This document shows, in pieces, positions 23,000 through 34,440 of a stretch of DNA of 64,000 bases. Numbering within the stretch: position 1 is the first letter of the stretch; every line of letters starts with the position of its first letter. Under the pieces are notes generated by a model. The model had not been told where the DNA came from. It worked only from the letters and a program-made list of their open reading frames with translations, and did no database searches. The DNA comes from Cocos nucifera (Eukaryota > Streptophyta > Magnoliopsida > Arecales > Arecaceae): the NCBI GenBank assembly GCA_006176705.1, contig QRFJ01000301.1:372001-436000 (forward strand), given 5' to 3'. Position numbers and translations under genes: made by a program.

Positions 23000-25645
23000 A
23001 TGTGTCTTAAAATTAACCTCAAGTGCACAGTGTGTAGAACAGCACATCTAGTGAGTACGGATCGATCCCCCGAGGAATTATGTTTGAATTGTTTTCAAAC
23101 CTTTGCTCAGGCGAGCTTTAACAAAGATTTTGGAATATTGTTTGTTACTTACTACTAAATAGTAAATTAAATGCAGAGAATAATAATCTAAAGATCTAGA
23201 GCTTTTGAATCCACTAGACCAATGACTTAAAAAGCCTTTTTAAGATTTCTCTTATGATGTCCCTTCATCAAGGTGTAATGCAATGACAAGCATTCACCTT
23301 AATTAAGAAACTCTCTTTTCAACTGCTTTTCTTGTGTTACCTAAGTATGGACTATGAAGGAACTCTAATCCAACAATAATCTATCAAAATTTTCCACAAG
23401 AAAGAAAAGAAAAAAATTAACAAAATTATAGATATTCTTTCTATTATCCTTCTTGCACCGAATCAAGCATAAACTATAAAGGGATTGAAATCCAATGATA
23501 TTCCATCAAGTCCCTTGGCAAGAAGCTTGAAGGAAGAAGATCTCTAAAAAAAGTAAAAGCCAAAGAGAAATACTAAAAAGAGCTTCTAATCATGATTTAG
23601 CTACATTGCAAACCCCAGAGGATTACTTAGCTTGACATGATTTAAATTAAAATTTTAAAATTATTTAAAATTAAATTCTATACTACTTGCTGGAATTTAA
23701 ATTGTAGAAAATAAAAGAAATGCAGAAAGCAAATAAGCATGAAAATTAAGCTATCCTATGTGTTGAAATTAAAAATTACCAGAATTAAATTGCATAAATA
23801 ATAATTAAAGAAAAATAAAATTTCATTGTGAGAAAAAAAAATTTAATACAAAAATAAGAACTAACTCCTAAGTCATTAACAAGATTTGAAGTTGAGAAAA
23901 AAACACAAACTCTCGTTTGGCACATCTTTCCCTGGCTAACTCTCCTTCTCGAATGTTAGAAGGATGAAAGAAAGTGAAAAAAAATAGATAAAAATTTTAT
24001 GAGTAGGTATTTCTGCCCGTCACATGGGTCCCTACAAAAGTTATAGTATGAAGAGATATATCTGATGGTAGTGGTACTGGACTTTATTTATAGGTGTCAG
24101 GAGAAAGAAAGATTTTGTATTTTTTAGATGTGGAACTAATGAAATAAATAAAGATTAAAAGATGGATGGATAAGATTAAATAATAAAAAAAACTGGATGG
24201 ATGAGATGAAGGAAAAAAAGATAAGATAAGAAGGACAGTTGTCGTTCACTTCAAATTCTCTCACTAAAAAAAATTCTAAAAATATATTTGCCGCGTTTGC
24301 ATCTGATTTTTTCTCATACTCACGTCCGTGCCAGCTTCCCGTGTTCAACCAGCGCGCTCCGTGACGCGTTTCTTTCCATTTCACGCCGTATCGCACCTGC
24401 GTGCAGCTTGAATCCAATGCCATTCAACTCAAAACGCGCGTGCTGTTCGTCGGCCAATGCGCGAAACCCAACTCCCATTCCGAACTCGTGCTTTCCTCAG
24501 CCACGTGCAAGGCCACTGATTTGATCTCTATTAGGCATGCTTAATCTCATTAAATGCTTTCCATGATCGCTATCCCTCCTCCCTTTTTTTTCCTTTTTTT
24601 TTTCTTTTTTTTTAATCAATTGGATCTCTACTTGGCATCCATATATCTTCGCATTTGAATTTGAACTGAAACTTCATCTGCATGTATTGGAGGACCGTTT
24701 CTAGTTGGTTTATAATTAAAACTTTAAAATTAATTATGCCTACAAAATCATAAAAATATTAAATATAAATAAAAAAATAAAATAACATGGATTTTAATAC
24801 CTTTTATGTTATTTATAATATATTCATCAAATTCTCTAACTTGAATTTTACTCGTCCTCGAGTAAAAGAAATATTGATATACAATACTGGCTTCTTTCAA
24901 TATGAGTATTTATTTAATAATTTTAGACGTAAATGATATCCACCTAAAAAATTATCAAGCATTACTATCCGATAGAATGGTTGAGTAAAAAATATAAAAT
25001 TTATAAAAACTTTTTCTTGATCCACTCCTATCTTTATCCTTGGATCATCTAACTCTAAGATGGGCTAATAGTTTTGTATTCGCACATCCATTCCTTCTTT
25101 TTTAAAGAAAAATATGTATCAACATATATCACTTATATCCATAAAAAATTGACTCTCTTCAGATATTAGTAGGAAAAACTAAAAATGCTCAAAATTAATT
25201 TTTATTTTAGACTCAATCTTCTATTGAATTTTATCAATATGCAGTCCCTCGACACTCTACAATTTATCTAAAGTGTGCATCAAATGCTACTAAAATATCT
25301 AATGTTACTCAAGTTTGAAGCATAGTCAGGTATATGAATATCAATAAATTTATGAGTGCAAAGGTTCGAAGTAAAGTTCAAAGTTTTATCCATCACCTCC
25401 CAACTTATTCTACATTATCCTCAATCGGGTAAGAAAAATAAAAAAAAATGCAATAAGTAAAAAAGAAAAAATACATCTGATTTGATGTATTCTTGGTTCA
25501 GCAGGTGTCTTCAGATATTCTTGAAGATGCATATTTAGTTCTTTCTCTTAACTTATTCATCATTGACTTTATTGAAGTAAGACCTAAATAAACTAAAAAG
25601 AAAAATTTAGAATGCAAGGATCTAGGTTGCCTCTCAAGAGCGACA
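23000..25645. mobile_element. Unclassified non-coding insertion in Copia B1 pol
   Basis: Copia protein ends at about 22998 and resumes near 25646 (SSEPAKLDLIRSNP), so up to 2.6 kb is extra relative to B2, where the two parts are almost adjacent. The left end reads aatgtgtcttaaaattaacc and soon 'gagtacggatcgatccc'. Near 24853 is 'ctcgtcctcgagtaaaag'. Both are reminiscent of non-coding repeats common in plant genomes, but I cannot name the family. Imperfect terminal complementarity exists (tgtgtc near 23006, gacaca near 25641). The right boundary and TSD are unresolved. Two copies of an 'aaRtccaaYRat...ccatcaa' block occur near 23366 and 23488. No credible ORF. Confidence 0.55.
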
Positions 25646-27380
25646 CATTCTAGTGAACCTGCAAAACTGGATTTGATAAGATCAAACCCAAAGCCCATTA
25701 TAAAGGCACTCTTAAGAAAATCCAATAGAGTACTACATTAATCGGATAGATACTATGGTTTCTTGGTCCAAGATGGTGATTTTGTTGAACTCGATAAAAA
25801 CGACGAGGATCCAATCACCTACATAGATGCCATATAGAGGTTTGACTCCAATCAATGACTTAAAGCCATGAAGTCTGAAATGGAGTCCATGAAGGTCAAC
25901 AATGTAAGGACACTAGTTGATCCACCTGAAGGGATAAAATTTATTAGGTGTAAGTTGATTTTCAAAAAAAAATGAGATGCAAATGGAAAGGTGGAGACCC
26001 ATAAAGCCCATTTGATTGCCAAAAGATATTGTTAGCGTTATAGTATTGACTATGATAAGATATTTTCTCCAGTGGCAATGTTTAAGTCCATTAGGATTAT
26101 GCTTGCGATAGCAGCATACCTAGACTATGAGATCTGACAAATTGATGTAAAAACAACTTTTCTTAATAGAGAGCTGGATGAAGAGGTGTATATGATACAG
26201 CCTGAGGGATTCACATCCATAGATGAGTCCAAGATGTGCAAGCTTCAAAGATCCATTTATGGATTGAAGCTGACATCTCGGAGTTGGAACATGTGTTTTG
26301 ATAAGATAATAAGAATGTATGGCTTCGTTAAGAACGGAAAGAAACCCTGCATGTACAAATGGGCTAACAATTCTGTAGTCATATTTTTTATTTTATATGT
26401 GGATGATATTCTCTTAATTGAGAATGACATCTCTGCATTATAGGGAATAAAGGTTTGGCTATCATTGCAATTCTCTATGAAAGACTTGGAAAAAGCTTCC
26501 TACATTCTAGGGATGAAAATCTATGGAGATAGATCTAAAAGATTGTTTAGATTATCTCAGTCCATATATATTGATACCATGCTGAAGAGGTTTAGCATGG
26601 AGAATTTCAAGAAGGGCTATCTCCTGATAAGCCATGAAATTTCTCTCTCAAAGAGGGATTGTTCGACAACTCCTCAAAAGAGAGAGCGTATAAGTAGAAT
26701 ACCATATGCTTCGACAGTGGATTCTATTATATACGCCATGACATGTATGAGACCAGACGTGGTATACTCATTAGAGATAGTGAGCAAATATCAGTCTGAT
26801 ACAGGTGAGAATCACTGGAAGGTTATGAAGATAATCCTGAAGTATTTAAGAAATATCAAGGATCAGTGGCTCATCTATGGAGATACTGACTTGAAACTCA
26901 TGGGATACACTGATTTCAGTTTCTAATCAGATCACGATGATAGTAAGAGTGTGTCAGATTATGTGTTTATCCTAAATAGAGGAGCGGTCTGCTGGAAAAG
27001 TCCCAAGCAGCATACTATGGCCGATTCTATATGCAAGGCATAGTATGTCGTGGCATATGATGCTGCGAAGAAAGCTGTATGGCTGTGAAAGTTCATTAAT
27101 GAGCTAGGAGTGGCATCCTCCTTGGATGGTCTGGTTCTTCTATACTGTGATAGCACTAGAGCCATAGCTCAAGCGAAGAAGCCGAAAGCACATCAACGCA
27201 CCAAACACATTCTGCATCGCTATCATCTTGTATGAGATATCGTAGAGCGAGGTGACGTCGAGCTTTAGAAGATCAATGAAAAAGAGAACATGGCCGACCC
27301 ATTTACTAAAGCTCTCAGAATCAATGAGTTCGATAATCATAAATGGAAGATGGGTATTCGATACTATTTCGAGTGGCTTT
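25646..27380 (+). pseudogene. RT-RNaseH: Copia reverse transcriptase-RNase H (B1)
   Basis: In order: VRTLVDPPEGIKFI (near 25910), a decayed VKTTFLN block (near 26147), MYMIQPEGFTSIDESKMCKL from 26186, QRSIYGLKLTSRSWN, and the catalytic YVDD at 26396-26407 inside ILYVDDILLIENDI. Next comes the MKDLEKASYILGMKIYGDRS connection domain (26465-26926). RNase H is recognisable but carries several stops (AKKPKAHQRTKHI near 27172). The reading ends in a TAG at about 27379. Catalytic RT residues persist, yet more than ten stops or shifts break the frame. Confidence 0.88.
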
Positions 27381-27385
27381 AGTCT

Positions 27386-27395
27386 AAGTGGAAGT
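27386..27395 (+). promoter_or_regulatory. Polypurine tract of Copia B1
   Basis: aagtggaagt immediately before the 3' LTR. Confidence 0.78.
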
Positions 27396-29811
27396 TGTTG
27401 AAAATTATATCCTAAAGTCAATCATCTAGGTTGTAGATGGTTGAGCTAAATATAATTTATACTTAATTTTTAAATGAATAAAATTATTATTCTAATAATT
27501 TCATCACTTTGTGCATCTTCCTATAATAAACTCTCTATGATGAAGTCCTTAGGACTATTTAGACTCGATAAAGGAGGATTTGTCATTTAGTCCTTAAACT
27601 GATCACGACCAAATGATTTATTGTTACCTAGGATGACAACGTTAATCAAGAGTAGGACATTGTGTGCCATAAGTATTGGTTGTCCACTTAACCAAGAAGC
27701 ATAGTGATATTGTTATGGCATGCAGGTGAAATGTAGGGATACATTTCACTGATCGTGACCCAACTACGGAGCTCCCTTTTGTCAAGAGTTGCTCATGAAG
27801 GATATGGGTATATGTGTCCCTTAGATCTTAGATCACCATGGTGACTTGCAAGCAACTCACTGTACTATCAGACTATCTAAATTTTTAATTTAGTGATGGA
27901 AGGCTACTGGGTGCGGTCAAGTACTTGACTTGTCGATGCGTGAGTCAAGATGGGATTGATCCCTCCAAGTGTTGAAGCAAGTGCATCGCTGTATTTTAAT
28001 TTAGCAAATTCTCGATCGGGATAGTCCATATGATGGATGTTGAATTTTGAAATATAATGTGGATGAATTTTTAGGATAGCAGTTAATCCTAGATTATCTT
28101 ATGAGCATCGTGGACAAGGGGATGAATTATATGATAACCATATGCCACAAGTTCATCATTATTGTATTGCGACTTTTTGACCTATCTGGACGTCGGATAT
28201 CATTACTAGATGGTCACATCGATTGGTACAAGAAGTTAGTTTCTATGCTATCGACTTAAAATTTGAATCTATGGGGTCACATATAATAGGAGTTCCTACC
28301 TGATCTGATAGCTGATCGAGAGTCCCATTGGATTGAGACTTAATTATTATTTAAAAGATTAATTAGCAATTAGATTGCTAATTAGCTCAATTTGATTGAG
28401 TGATAAGAAATTGATCAAGTCAAATTGAATTTGATTCAATTAAGTTTTGATCTGATCAGATCATGTGATGATCTAATCGCTATGGGAGATTCAACCCTGA
28501 TATAATCAGGGGATGACCTAATTAATTTCTAATTTGATTAGAAGTTTATTGGTTTGGGGTATACCTAATTTGGTTGGATTTAACCTGATCTAATTGGGTC
28601 CAGATAAATTGGTTTGGATGAAATCAATTTGGACCAAGTCAAATGATTTTTTATTTTTGAATCAAATCTCCGTGCGCCATGGTACTTTGACCCGTTCTTT
28701 TTCTCTATGCACATTGTGAATATGCGTGGGATTTCTTCATGCCCGAAGAGAGTTTACACCCTCCATCTTTCTGCTTTTCATCTAGTCCAAGGGTTGGACC
28801 AGTTCAAACTAAGTTAAATTTTGAATTCAACTTGGTTGGTTAAAATTTCAAACCTCCTAACTTCCTGTGCCTTATCCACTCCCTACACCATTCTCCTTTT
28901 GTCGCACATTTTTGTGCAATTTCCTAGAGAGAGGCGCACAGAAGGAGAGTCCTTCTACGTGCTTCTCACTTGTGTGGGCGCAGGAATGGGATAAGAAGCA
29001 TTTGAATTCAAGTTAAGAGTTTGAAAACTCCTAACCTCCAATCCTTATCCTACCATCTTAGGTTGCCCATTTTAAAATGGAATTTTTTTGTAGGCATGCA
29101 TTATTGGAGATGCACAAGAAATCTGAGAGGGGTATGCATGAGGAAGAGAGATTTTTCATAAGGGATTTCTGTGAGACAGAAATCAGAGAGGGGCGATCTC
29201 TTTTGGCATGAGGTTTTCCGAAGAGAGAAGAGGGTCAAGATCCTTATGGGTGAGTGCAGAATTTTAGAGTTGGGACTCTAGATTTTGGGTGGAGAGATTG
29301 AGCACTGTGAGTGCTAGATCTCCATCGATTTTTCATCACCATCTCTCAACCTCCATAGATCATTTTCTAACCTTTTGGAGCATTCGGGAGATCTAGAAGT
29401 GGATCGTCAATTGGATCGACAGAATTGACTATCGAAAGTCCCGACGAGGAGCTAGCACTCCAGAGGGACTGATCAGGATCAGGAGCTTCGTGTGGACTCA
29501 TCATAGAGGTCAGACATGTGTGCAACTGCAACACGATGGAAGAGCATCTTCTGATGGATTCGGATTGCGGAGTTCATCTATCCACACATAGGTACTATAT
29601 TCTGAATATAGATCGATCAGCAAATATGATTTGCTGATCGAATGCATTTTATTTTTTTAATTCATATTAACATATTAAAGATCTTGAGTAGGATTTTATG
29701 ATTAGATCATAGTATGAATAAAATTAATATAGATTAATTTTTCTTCCACTGTAATAATTTTTTTAAAAAAAATTTAAAAAGTATGCTAAAAACTCTGCTA
29801 TGTTTCTTTCA
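27396..29811 (+). repeat. 3' LTR of Copia B1
   Basis: Starts tgttgaaaattatatcctaa, ends ...tatgtttctttca, and is followed by TSD cctcc. It matches the 5' LTR at 16923-19326. Confidence 0.92.
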
Positions 29812-29932
29812 CCTCCACTCTAGGACCAAACCGGTCCTAGCCCTAGGATGACACCTGCCCTAGTCTCTCGAAGCCAATACCCTGACTTCTCTAGTGGTCT
29901 CCTAAGGCTTGAGAGCACCACTAATCCTAACA
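29812..29932 (-). repeat. 5' LTR of W, remainder
   Basis: Continues the LTR interrupted at 16922 (cctccactctaggacc... to ...ctaatcctaaca) and matches 8431-8553. It is followed by W's TSD tgttg at 29933-29937. Confidence 0.9.
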
Positions 29933-29937
29933 TGTTG

Positions 29938-30125
29938 GACCATGCATATAAAGTATTCCTCTAGAACAAAATTTATCTGGTGTTATTGAGATCCTAAATA
30001 TATTTGTCAAGAGCGATGGTGATGTCTATATTGTAGATGTCAATAGACGATGAGTTCAACATCCTGGTATAAATGTCATTGTTTATTTATTGATGCTCTA
30101 CTAATATTATTATTCAACAACATGT
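29938..30125 (+). other. CACTA fragment between W and the solo LTR
   Basis: Short continuation of the CACTA host after W. Its codons follow those before 8060 in phase for a few residues, then meet a stop. No motif is recognised. The last five bases, catgt at 30121-30125, are the left TSD of the solo LTR. Confidence 0.5.
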
Positions 30126-31781
30126 TGTTGCCTAGAAGTAGCAACCCAAGAGGAGGGGGGGTGAATTGGGTTGTTATAAAATTTTGACCAATTTTAACTC
30201 TAAACAATAATGTCCTTCAATTTGAGCTATTTTAACTAAGTGATTTTGATGTGATCAAGATGTACACAGCAACAAAAGCAAATGATCAATAAAACTATGC
30301 CATAATTAATCTAATGAAAAGCAAGAACTAAAAGTAAGTAGAGTAAGATAGTAAAGAACACAATCATAAACATAGAATTTTATAGTGGTTTGGAGCAATC
30401 CGCTCCTACATCCACTCTCCAAGCTTTTTTTGAAATTTTTACTATAATCTTTATTCGATTACAGTGTTCTTGTTATCTCATGCTCACAAACAAACCTAGT
30501 TGATTTTGAATAGGAGCACCAATCAAAACCATACATCGTTAATTTTTTCAGATTCACTAACAACGTAGTTAGTTTTTCAGGCTCACCAACCAAAATCTAT
30601 ACAACGTCCAATTACGGGCTTGGATCAGCCTTTGCCCCAAGTTTCTTTCCCTCAAAGAAACTTGTAAAGAAACAAAATACAAGATAAAGATTTTAGTTCA
30701 AATAAAAAATAGAAAATATAAACTCTTTAAAGCTTGGAGAAAATGCTAAAGGATTGCACTTTTGATGCTTCACTGCTCTTCAATTTATACTTGAAAGGAT
30801 GTGGAAGACGTTGGAAAAGACCACACTTGAAAATCTTCTGAAAACTATGCACTAATTTCTTTCTTTTCTTCTTTCTCAAGGATATTCAATGAGCTCACTC
30901 AAATATGAATGTTTTTCACTTATTTCCTCTTTCTTCTTGTGTCTTTCTTTTATTTTCCATAAGTTTTATAGCCTTTGAACTCATTTCTATCTATTTATAG
31001 CCATTGAAGATAAAAAATAGCCATTGAAAAAGGTTCTAGATAAAATAGGATAAGTTTCAAAACTAGCCATTATGCCTATTAGACAGCGTCGAGTCGGCTT
31101 GAATGGTAGTTTTCAAAAATCAACATTCTACCACCTAATAGAGCTATCTTGGATCTAGTTTCAAGCTAGCTCGCACTACAGAACTCAAAAGCTAATTTTC
31201 TATCACTGTGATAGGGCTGACTCAAATCTAGTTTCGCGCTGGCTCAAACTACAAAACTTAAAAATCAATTTTCTATCACCCTGATAGAGCTAGCTCGAAT
31301 CTAGTTTCGAGTTGGCTCAAACTGCAGAACTTAAAAATCAATTTTCTATCATCCTGATAGAGCTGGCTCGGATCCATTTTGAGCTGACTCAATTCGTGCC
31401 AAGCTCACATATCAATCTCATTTTGTGCTAGAGTCGCTTGGTTTCTTTCAAAGTCAGCTTTAAACTTTTTAACTTCATTTTTTTTTATTATTTGACCATC
31501 CAAACTTAAATTTCTCGGCTCCAATCTCTTCTAAATATAATTGCTTCCTTCAATTTTATTTTTTCTTCTTTCAATCTTATTTTTTTCATACCAAGCCATC
31601 CAAACTTGTATGAATTTATTCTTTTAAGTATTTTAGTATGTCATCTTAAGAGGATTTGTCCTTAAGATAAATTGTTCATTTTGGATACTTAAAAAATCCT
31701 ACATACATTCTTGAAACACATGATTAGATATATAATATACTCAAAGTTTGACGATCATCAAAATAAGTTATGGGGTCAACA
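30126..31781 (-). repeat. Solo LTR (1656 bp)
   Basis: The ends are tgttgcctagaag... and ...ggggtcaaca, with exact 5-bp TSDs catgt at 30121-30125 and 31782-31786. There is no second LTR, no primer-binding site and no coding motif inside. A TATA-like word on the minus strand (ctataaatag, complement near 30994) suggests it reads right to left. It holds about four units of an ~80-base tandem repeat at 31085-31395 with 'gagctggctc'-type words. A solo LTR normally results from recombination between the two LTRs of a full element. Confidence 0.75.
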
Positions 31782-31816
31782 CATGTTATATTTGTTAATG
31801 TTCATTCACATTGCAG

Positions 31817-33715
31817 GTCATAATGGCAACGAAATGCCATCTAACTTTCACCCTCTTTCCATGGCGGGCTACGTAGAGCTCCATATCTGAGTCATTGCTG
31901 GTGCATACTCTATCCACCTCTACATCGACTTTGACTTCGTAAGTACATACTCCTTCCACTGGCACATCTGAGCCTTCATCAGCAGTCATGTTGCTAGCCT
32001 ATATTTCTCCAGCACATACTCCACCCACTAATGAGGTTCCATCGACATCCATGTCGCACGATCCTAGTGAGAGTAGATTTTTATTGTATCAATTATTTAT
32101 TTATTTATTTATTATATCGTTATTGCATACTCTTATATATTCGTAATATATTTTCATTGTAGGTGCATCATCCAGTAGAATCTTTTTTGATCCCACATGC
32201 ATGCTATATGTGTAAAACCACCAGCATCAGGTTATAGTGGAGTATGACATAGAGGGAAGGCTAGTAAGGGAGAGCGAATGGAAGATGCATTCCTTTTTCG
32301 ATGTGCTTATGAGGCGGCCCTACATCATTCCCGTACTGCCTATAGACTAGCGATTGATGGATGTTGGTATCAAGAATCGGGTGTGGAAGGAGGTTTGGGT
32401 AAGTATATTTTATATCTATGCATGTGATATGTATACACTATGTTTGATTAAAAATTTCGTAACTGATTTATGATAACTTTGTGCAGAGGAGATACAACTT
32501 TTTAGATCATGAGAGGGCTCAAGATGCCCAACTGCAAAACATTAAAAAATTATATCAGAACTACAAGATCCCAGGACTATCCATCGAGTATATGGGAGGG
32601 GATGGTCAGGCATCGAAGAAGTCAGAAGTTTCAGGTTTAATTTGTAACTTATGAATTTTTTATTACACTGATAATTATATTTTATTTTAACTTTTGTGAT
32701 TTAAATATTTTTTAGGCTGATCTCATCAGAACTATGAAAATCAGACTGCTTAGGAGTACATGCATACTCTCAATCATAAATCTATGGCCAATCATATGCA
32801 TAGATAGGTAATGAATTTTGATCCTTTAGTTTACAAGTTATTGAATTGATGCTTTTGCATGTTTCTAATAAAGTGATTGATTGTTATAGCTAATAAGAGA
32901 GGGGATGATGCCTAGCTGTAGTGCCATCTTTCATTCAAGTTATATGAACAAGAAGGGCAGGCCAATGAATGCCGCAATCGAAAGAATTTTTGTAAGTAAT
33001 AATAGTGTGTTATAGCATTTCTTACGATTCACTCGTTTTATTTTTACAATGCATGTGGTAGTAGGATTTCTTAGGATTTATTGATTATCTAACAATCCGC
33101 CTTATGGTTGTGGGCAGTATTTTTGCTCTTTATCTCACAGGTTTATCTATTTTTTTTTGAAAAAGTTAACATTACAGCCATTATGTTGAGATTTTATTTG
33201 AATTTACAATTGCAGGAGCAGTTAGACATGCTTAGGAGCGAGAGCCCGAACACCTCTAGCCCCCATGACTATCTATCTCAGGTCTTGAGATGTAACCACT
33301 CTGCCATGATTAGTTGTAGGCCTAGACATACACCGACTAGCTACTGATCTGAGGTGAGCATCTCCTCATATACTTCTAGGGTCATCAATCGGGAGTAGCT
33401 TGATGAGGCCTTGGCATAAGCAGCTCAGACTCAGAAGCGTGCATCTTAGGCTTAGAAGCACGTAGACCAGCTATAGAGTATCATGTCCGCTATGGTGACA
33501 TAGCTCTCCACTACTTTTGGAGTTGATTTTTTGATGATTCAAGACATGTTGGCTAGCTATTCAGCTCCAGCCCCTCTAGCTCCTACTATAGCCCCTTCCA
33601 ATCCTACTTTAACCCCTCCCAATGATGATGAAATGCTTAGAGAGGAGGATTTTGATTTGATTGATTTTTTATGTATTTTATTTTTATTTGGAAAATATTG
33701 TAATACAATTTGAGT
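31817..33715 (+). pseudogene. CACTA second gene (TNPA/Transposase_24-like), multi-exon
   Basis: Exons can be drawn with consensus splice sites. Approximate exons are 31817-32066, 32163-32398, 32487-32634, 32716-32807, 32890-32991 and from 33216; introns start GT and end AG (for example gtaagt at 32399 and ttgtgcag ending 32486). The product resembles the plant Ptta/En/Spm second protein: RLMDVGIKNRVWKEVW near 32350-32397, then SAIFHSSYMNKKGRPMNAA near 32925-32975, and near the end a Pro/Ala-rich tail with an acidic EEDFDLIDF block. Several in-frame stops (for example in 31817-32066 and after 33345) make it a pseudogene. No name beyond family level is justified; recognition is from memory. Confidence 0.6.
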
Positions 33716-33849
33716 ATTTGAGAAATATTATGCTTCTTATTAAGTTTTATAAGAAATTTTTGGTTCTTGTAAGCTTTAGTTTGAGTAATTATATATTAAA
33801 CTACATCTATTAAGTAAAAAAATGATAAATTTATGCTCTTGATTGATCA

Positions 33850-34440
33850 ATTGTTGGTCAACATGCTATGGCAGTGGTTGCACAACCACTGCCATAGTTG
33901 TGCCAATCACTGCCATGGTTCTATGCCAACTACTGCCATAATCTATGGCAGCGGTTGATAAACCATTGTCATACATCTATAGCAGTGATTGTACAACTAC
34001 TGCTATAGTTTGACATATGGTAGCATTTCCTAACCGCTACTATAGACTCTATAGCAAGTTGGAAAACTACTGCTAGATTGGCTATAGCAGTGGTTAGAAA
34101 ATTGCTGCTACAGACTGTATAGGAGTAGTTTGGAAATCGCTACTATAGACTGCTATAGCAGTGGTTGAAAAATTGTTGCTATAGCTAATATATAGTAGTG
34201 ATTGAAAAATTGCTACTATAGCTAATATATAATAGGGATTGAAAAATCACTACTATAGCTAATATATAACAGCGATTGAAAAATCACTACTATACCTTAC
34301 ATATGGCAGCAGTTGCAATAACCGTTGCAACAATCACTATCACAGACCTATGATGATGGCCACAGTGGCAGCGATTTTAGAACCATTGCCATAAGCTACG
34401 AACCGCTACTGTAGCCTCATTCTATAGTAGTAATTGTAGA
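33850..34440 (+). repeat. CACTA 3' subterminal repeat array
   Basis: About fifteen degenerate copies of a word such as ctatggcagtggttg, in both orientations. Many are paired as palindromes of about 30 bases (ggcagtggttgcacaaccactgcc near 33870-33893). Subterminal motif arrays in both orientations are where CACTA transposase binds, which is established for En/Spm. The array ends next to the probable terminus taattgtagag at 34430-34440. Confidence 0.75.

Larger units (their letters stand above)
16923..29811 (+). mobile_element. Ty1/copia retrotransposon B1, complete ends
   Basis: LTRs lie at 16923-19326 (2404 bp) and 27396-29811 (2416 bp), with the primer-binding site at 19329 and the polypurine tract at 27386. 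The TSD is cctct (16918-16922) against cctcc (29812-29816); the second agrees with the uninterrupted LTR of W near 8431, so the first has one mutation. Internal genes follow copia order but gag is nearly absent and pol is interrupted by an unrelated insert starting at about 23000. It belongs to the same family group as Copia B2 (36428-58092), judging by similar LTR starts and protein sequence. Confidence 0.92.
8061..29932 (-). mobile_element. Element W: non-coding LTR retrotransposon (LARD-like), with two nested elements
   Basis: Two LTRs of about 495 bp flank it: 8061-8553 and 16546-16922 plus 29812-29932, the second split by Copia B1. The TSD tgttg is exact at 8056-8060 and 29933-29937. The complement of the primer-binding site, gctctgatacca, lies at 16527-16538 beside the right LTR, so the element points left (minus strand). 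Without the nested elements, the internal region is 8554-9543 plus 14770-16545, about 2.8 kb. I find no gag or pol motif there on either strand. It therefore fits a non-autonomous element that would need proteins in trans. Confidence 0.85.
7789..34440 (+). mobile_element. CACTA (En/Spm) transposon, 3' part, heavily interrupted
   Basis: CACTA-type sequence is seen in separate pieces: 7789-8060, 29938-30125 and 31787-34440. The first carries the C-terminal part of a TNP2-like transposase, the last a second multi-exon gene followed by subterminal palindromic repeats. The 3' end is placed at about 34440, where the sequence taattgtagag is close to the canonical terminus ttnttgtagtg; the next base belongs to a gypsy pol gene. 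The 5' terminus and most of the transposase are left of the window or lost. W, a solo LTR and probably Copia A1 are inserted in it. The start given here is only where its sequence first appears. Confidence 0.7.

Noticed and set aside
24136..24524. Opposed open frames of 95 and 78 codons with GC-richer local composition
   Set aside because: No motif; one contains a homopolymer-rich Phe/Leu/Ile run. It could be a captured fragment but there is nothing to support a gene.
33850..34440. Regularly repeated words resembling a CRISPR array
   Set aside because: Spacing is irregular, repeats are palindromic and degenerate, and the context is a plant CACTA transposon.
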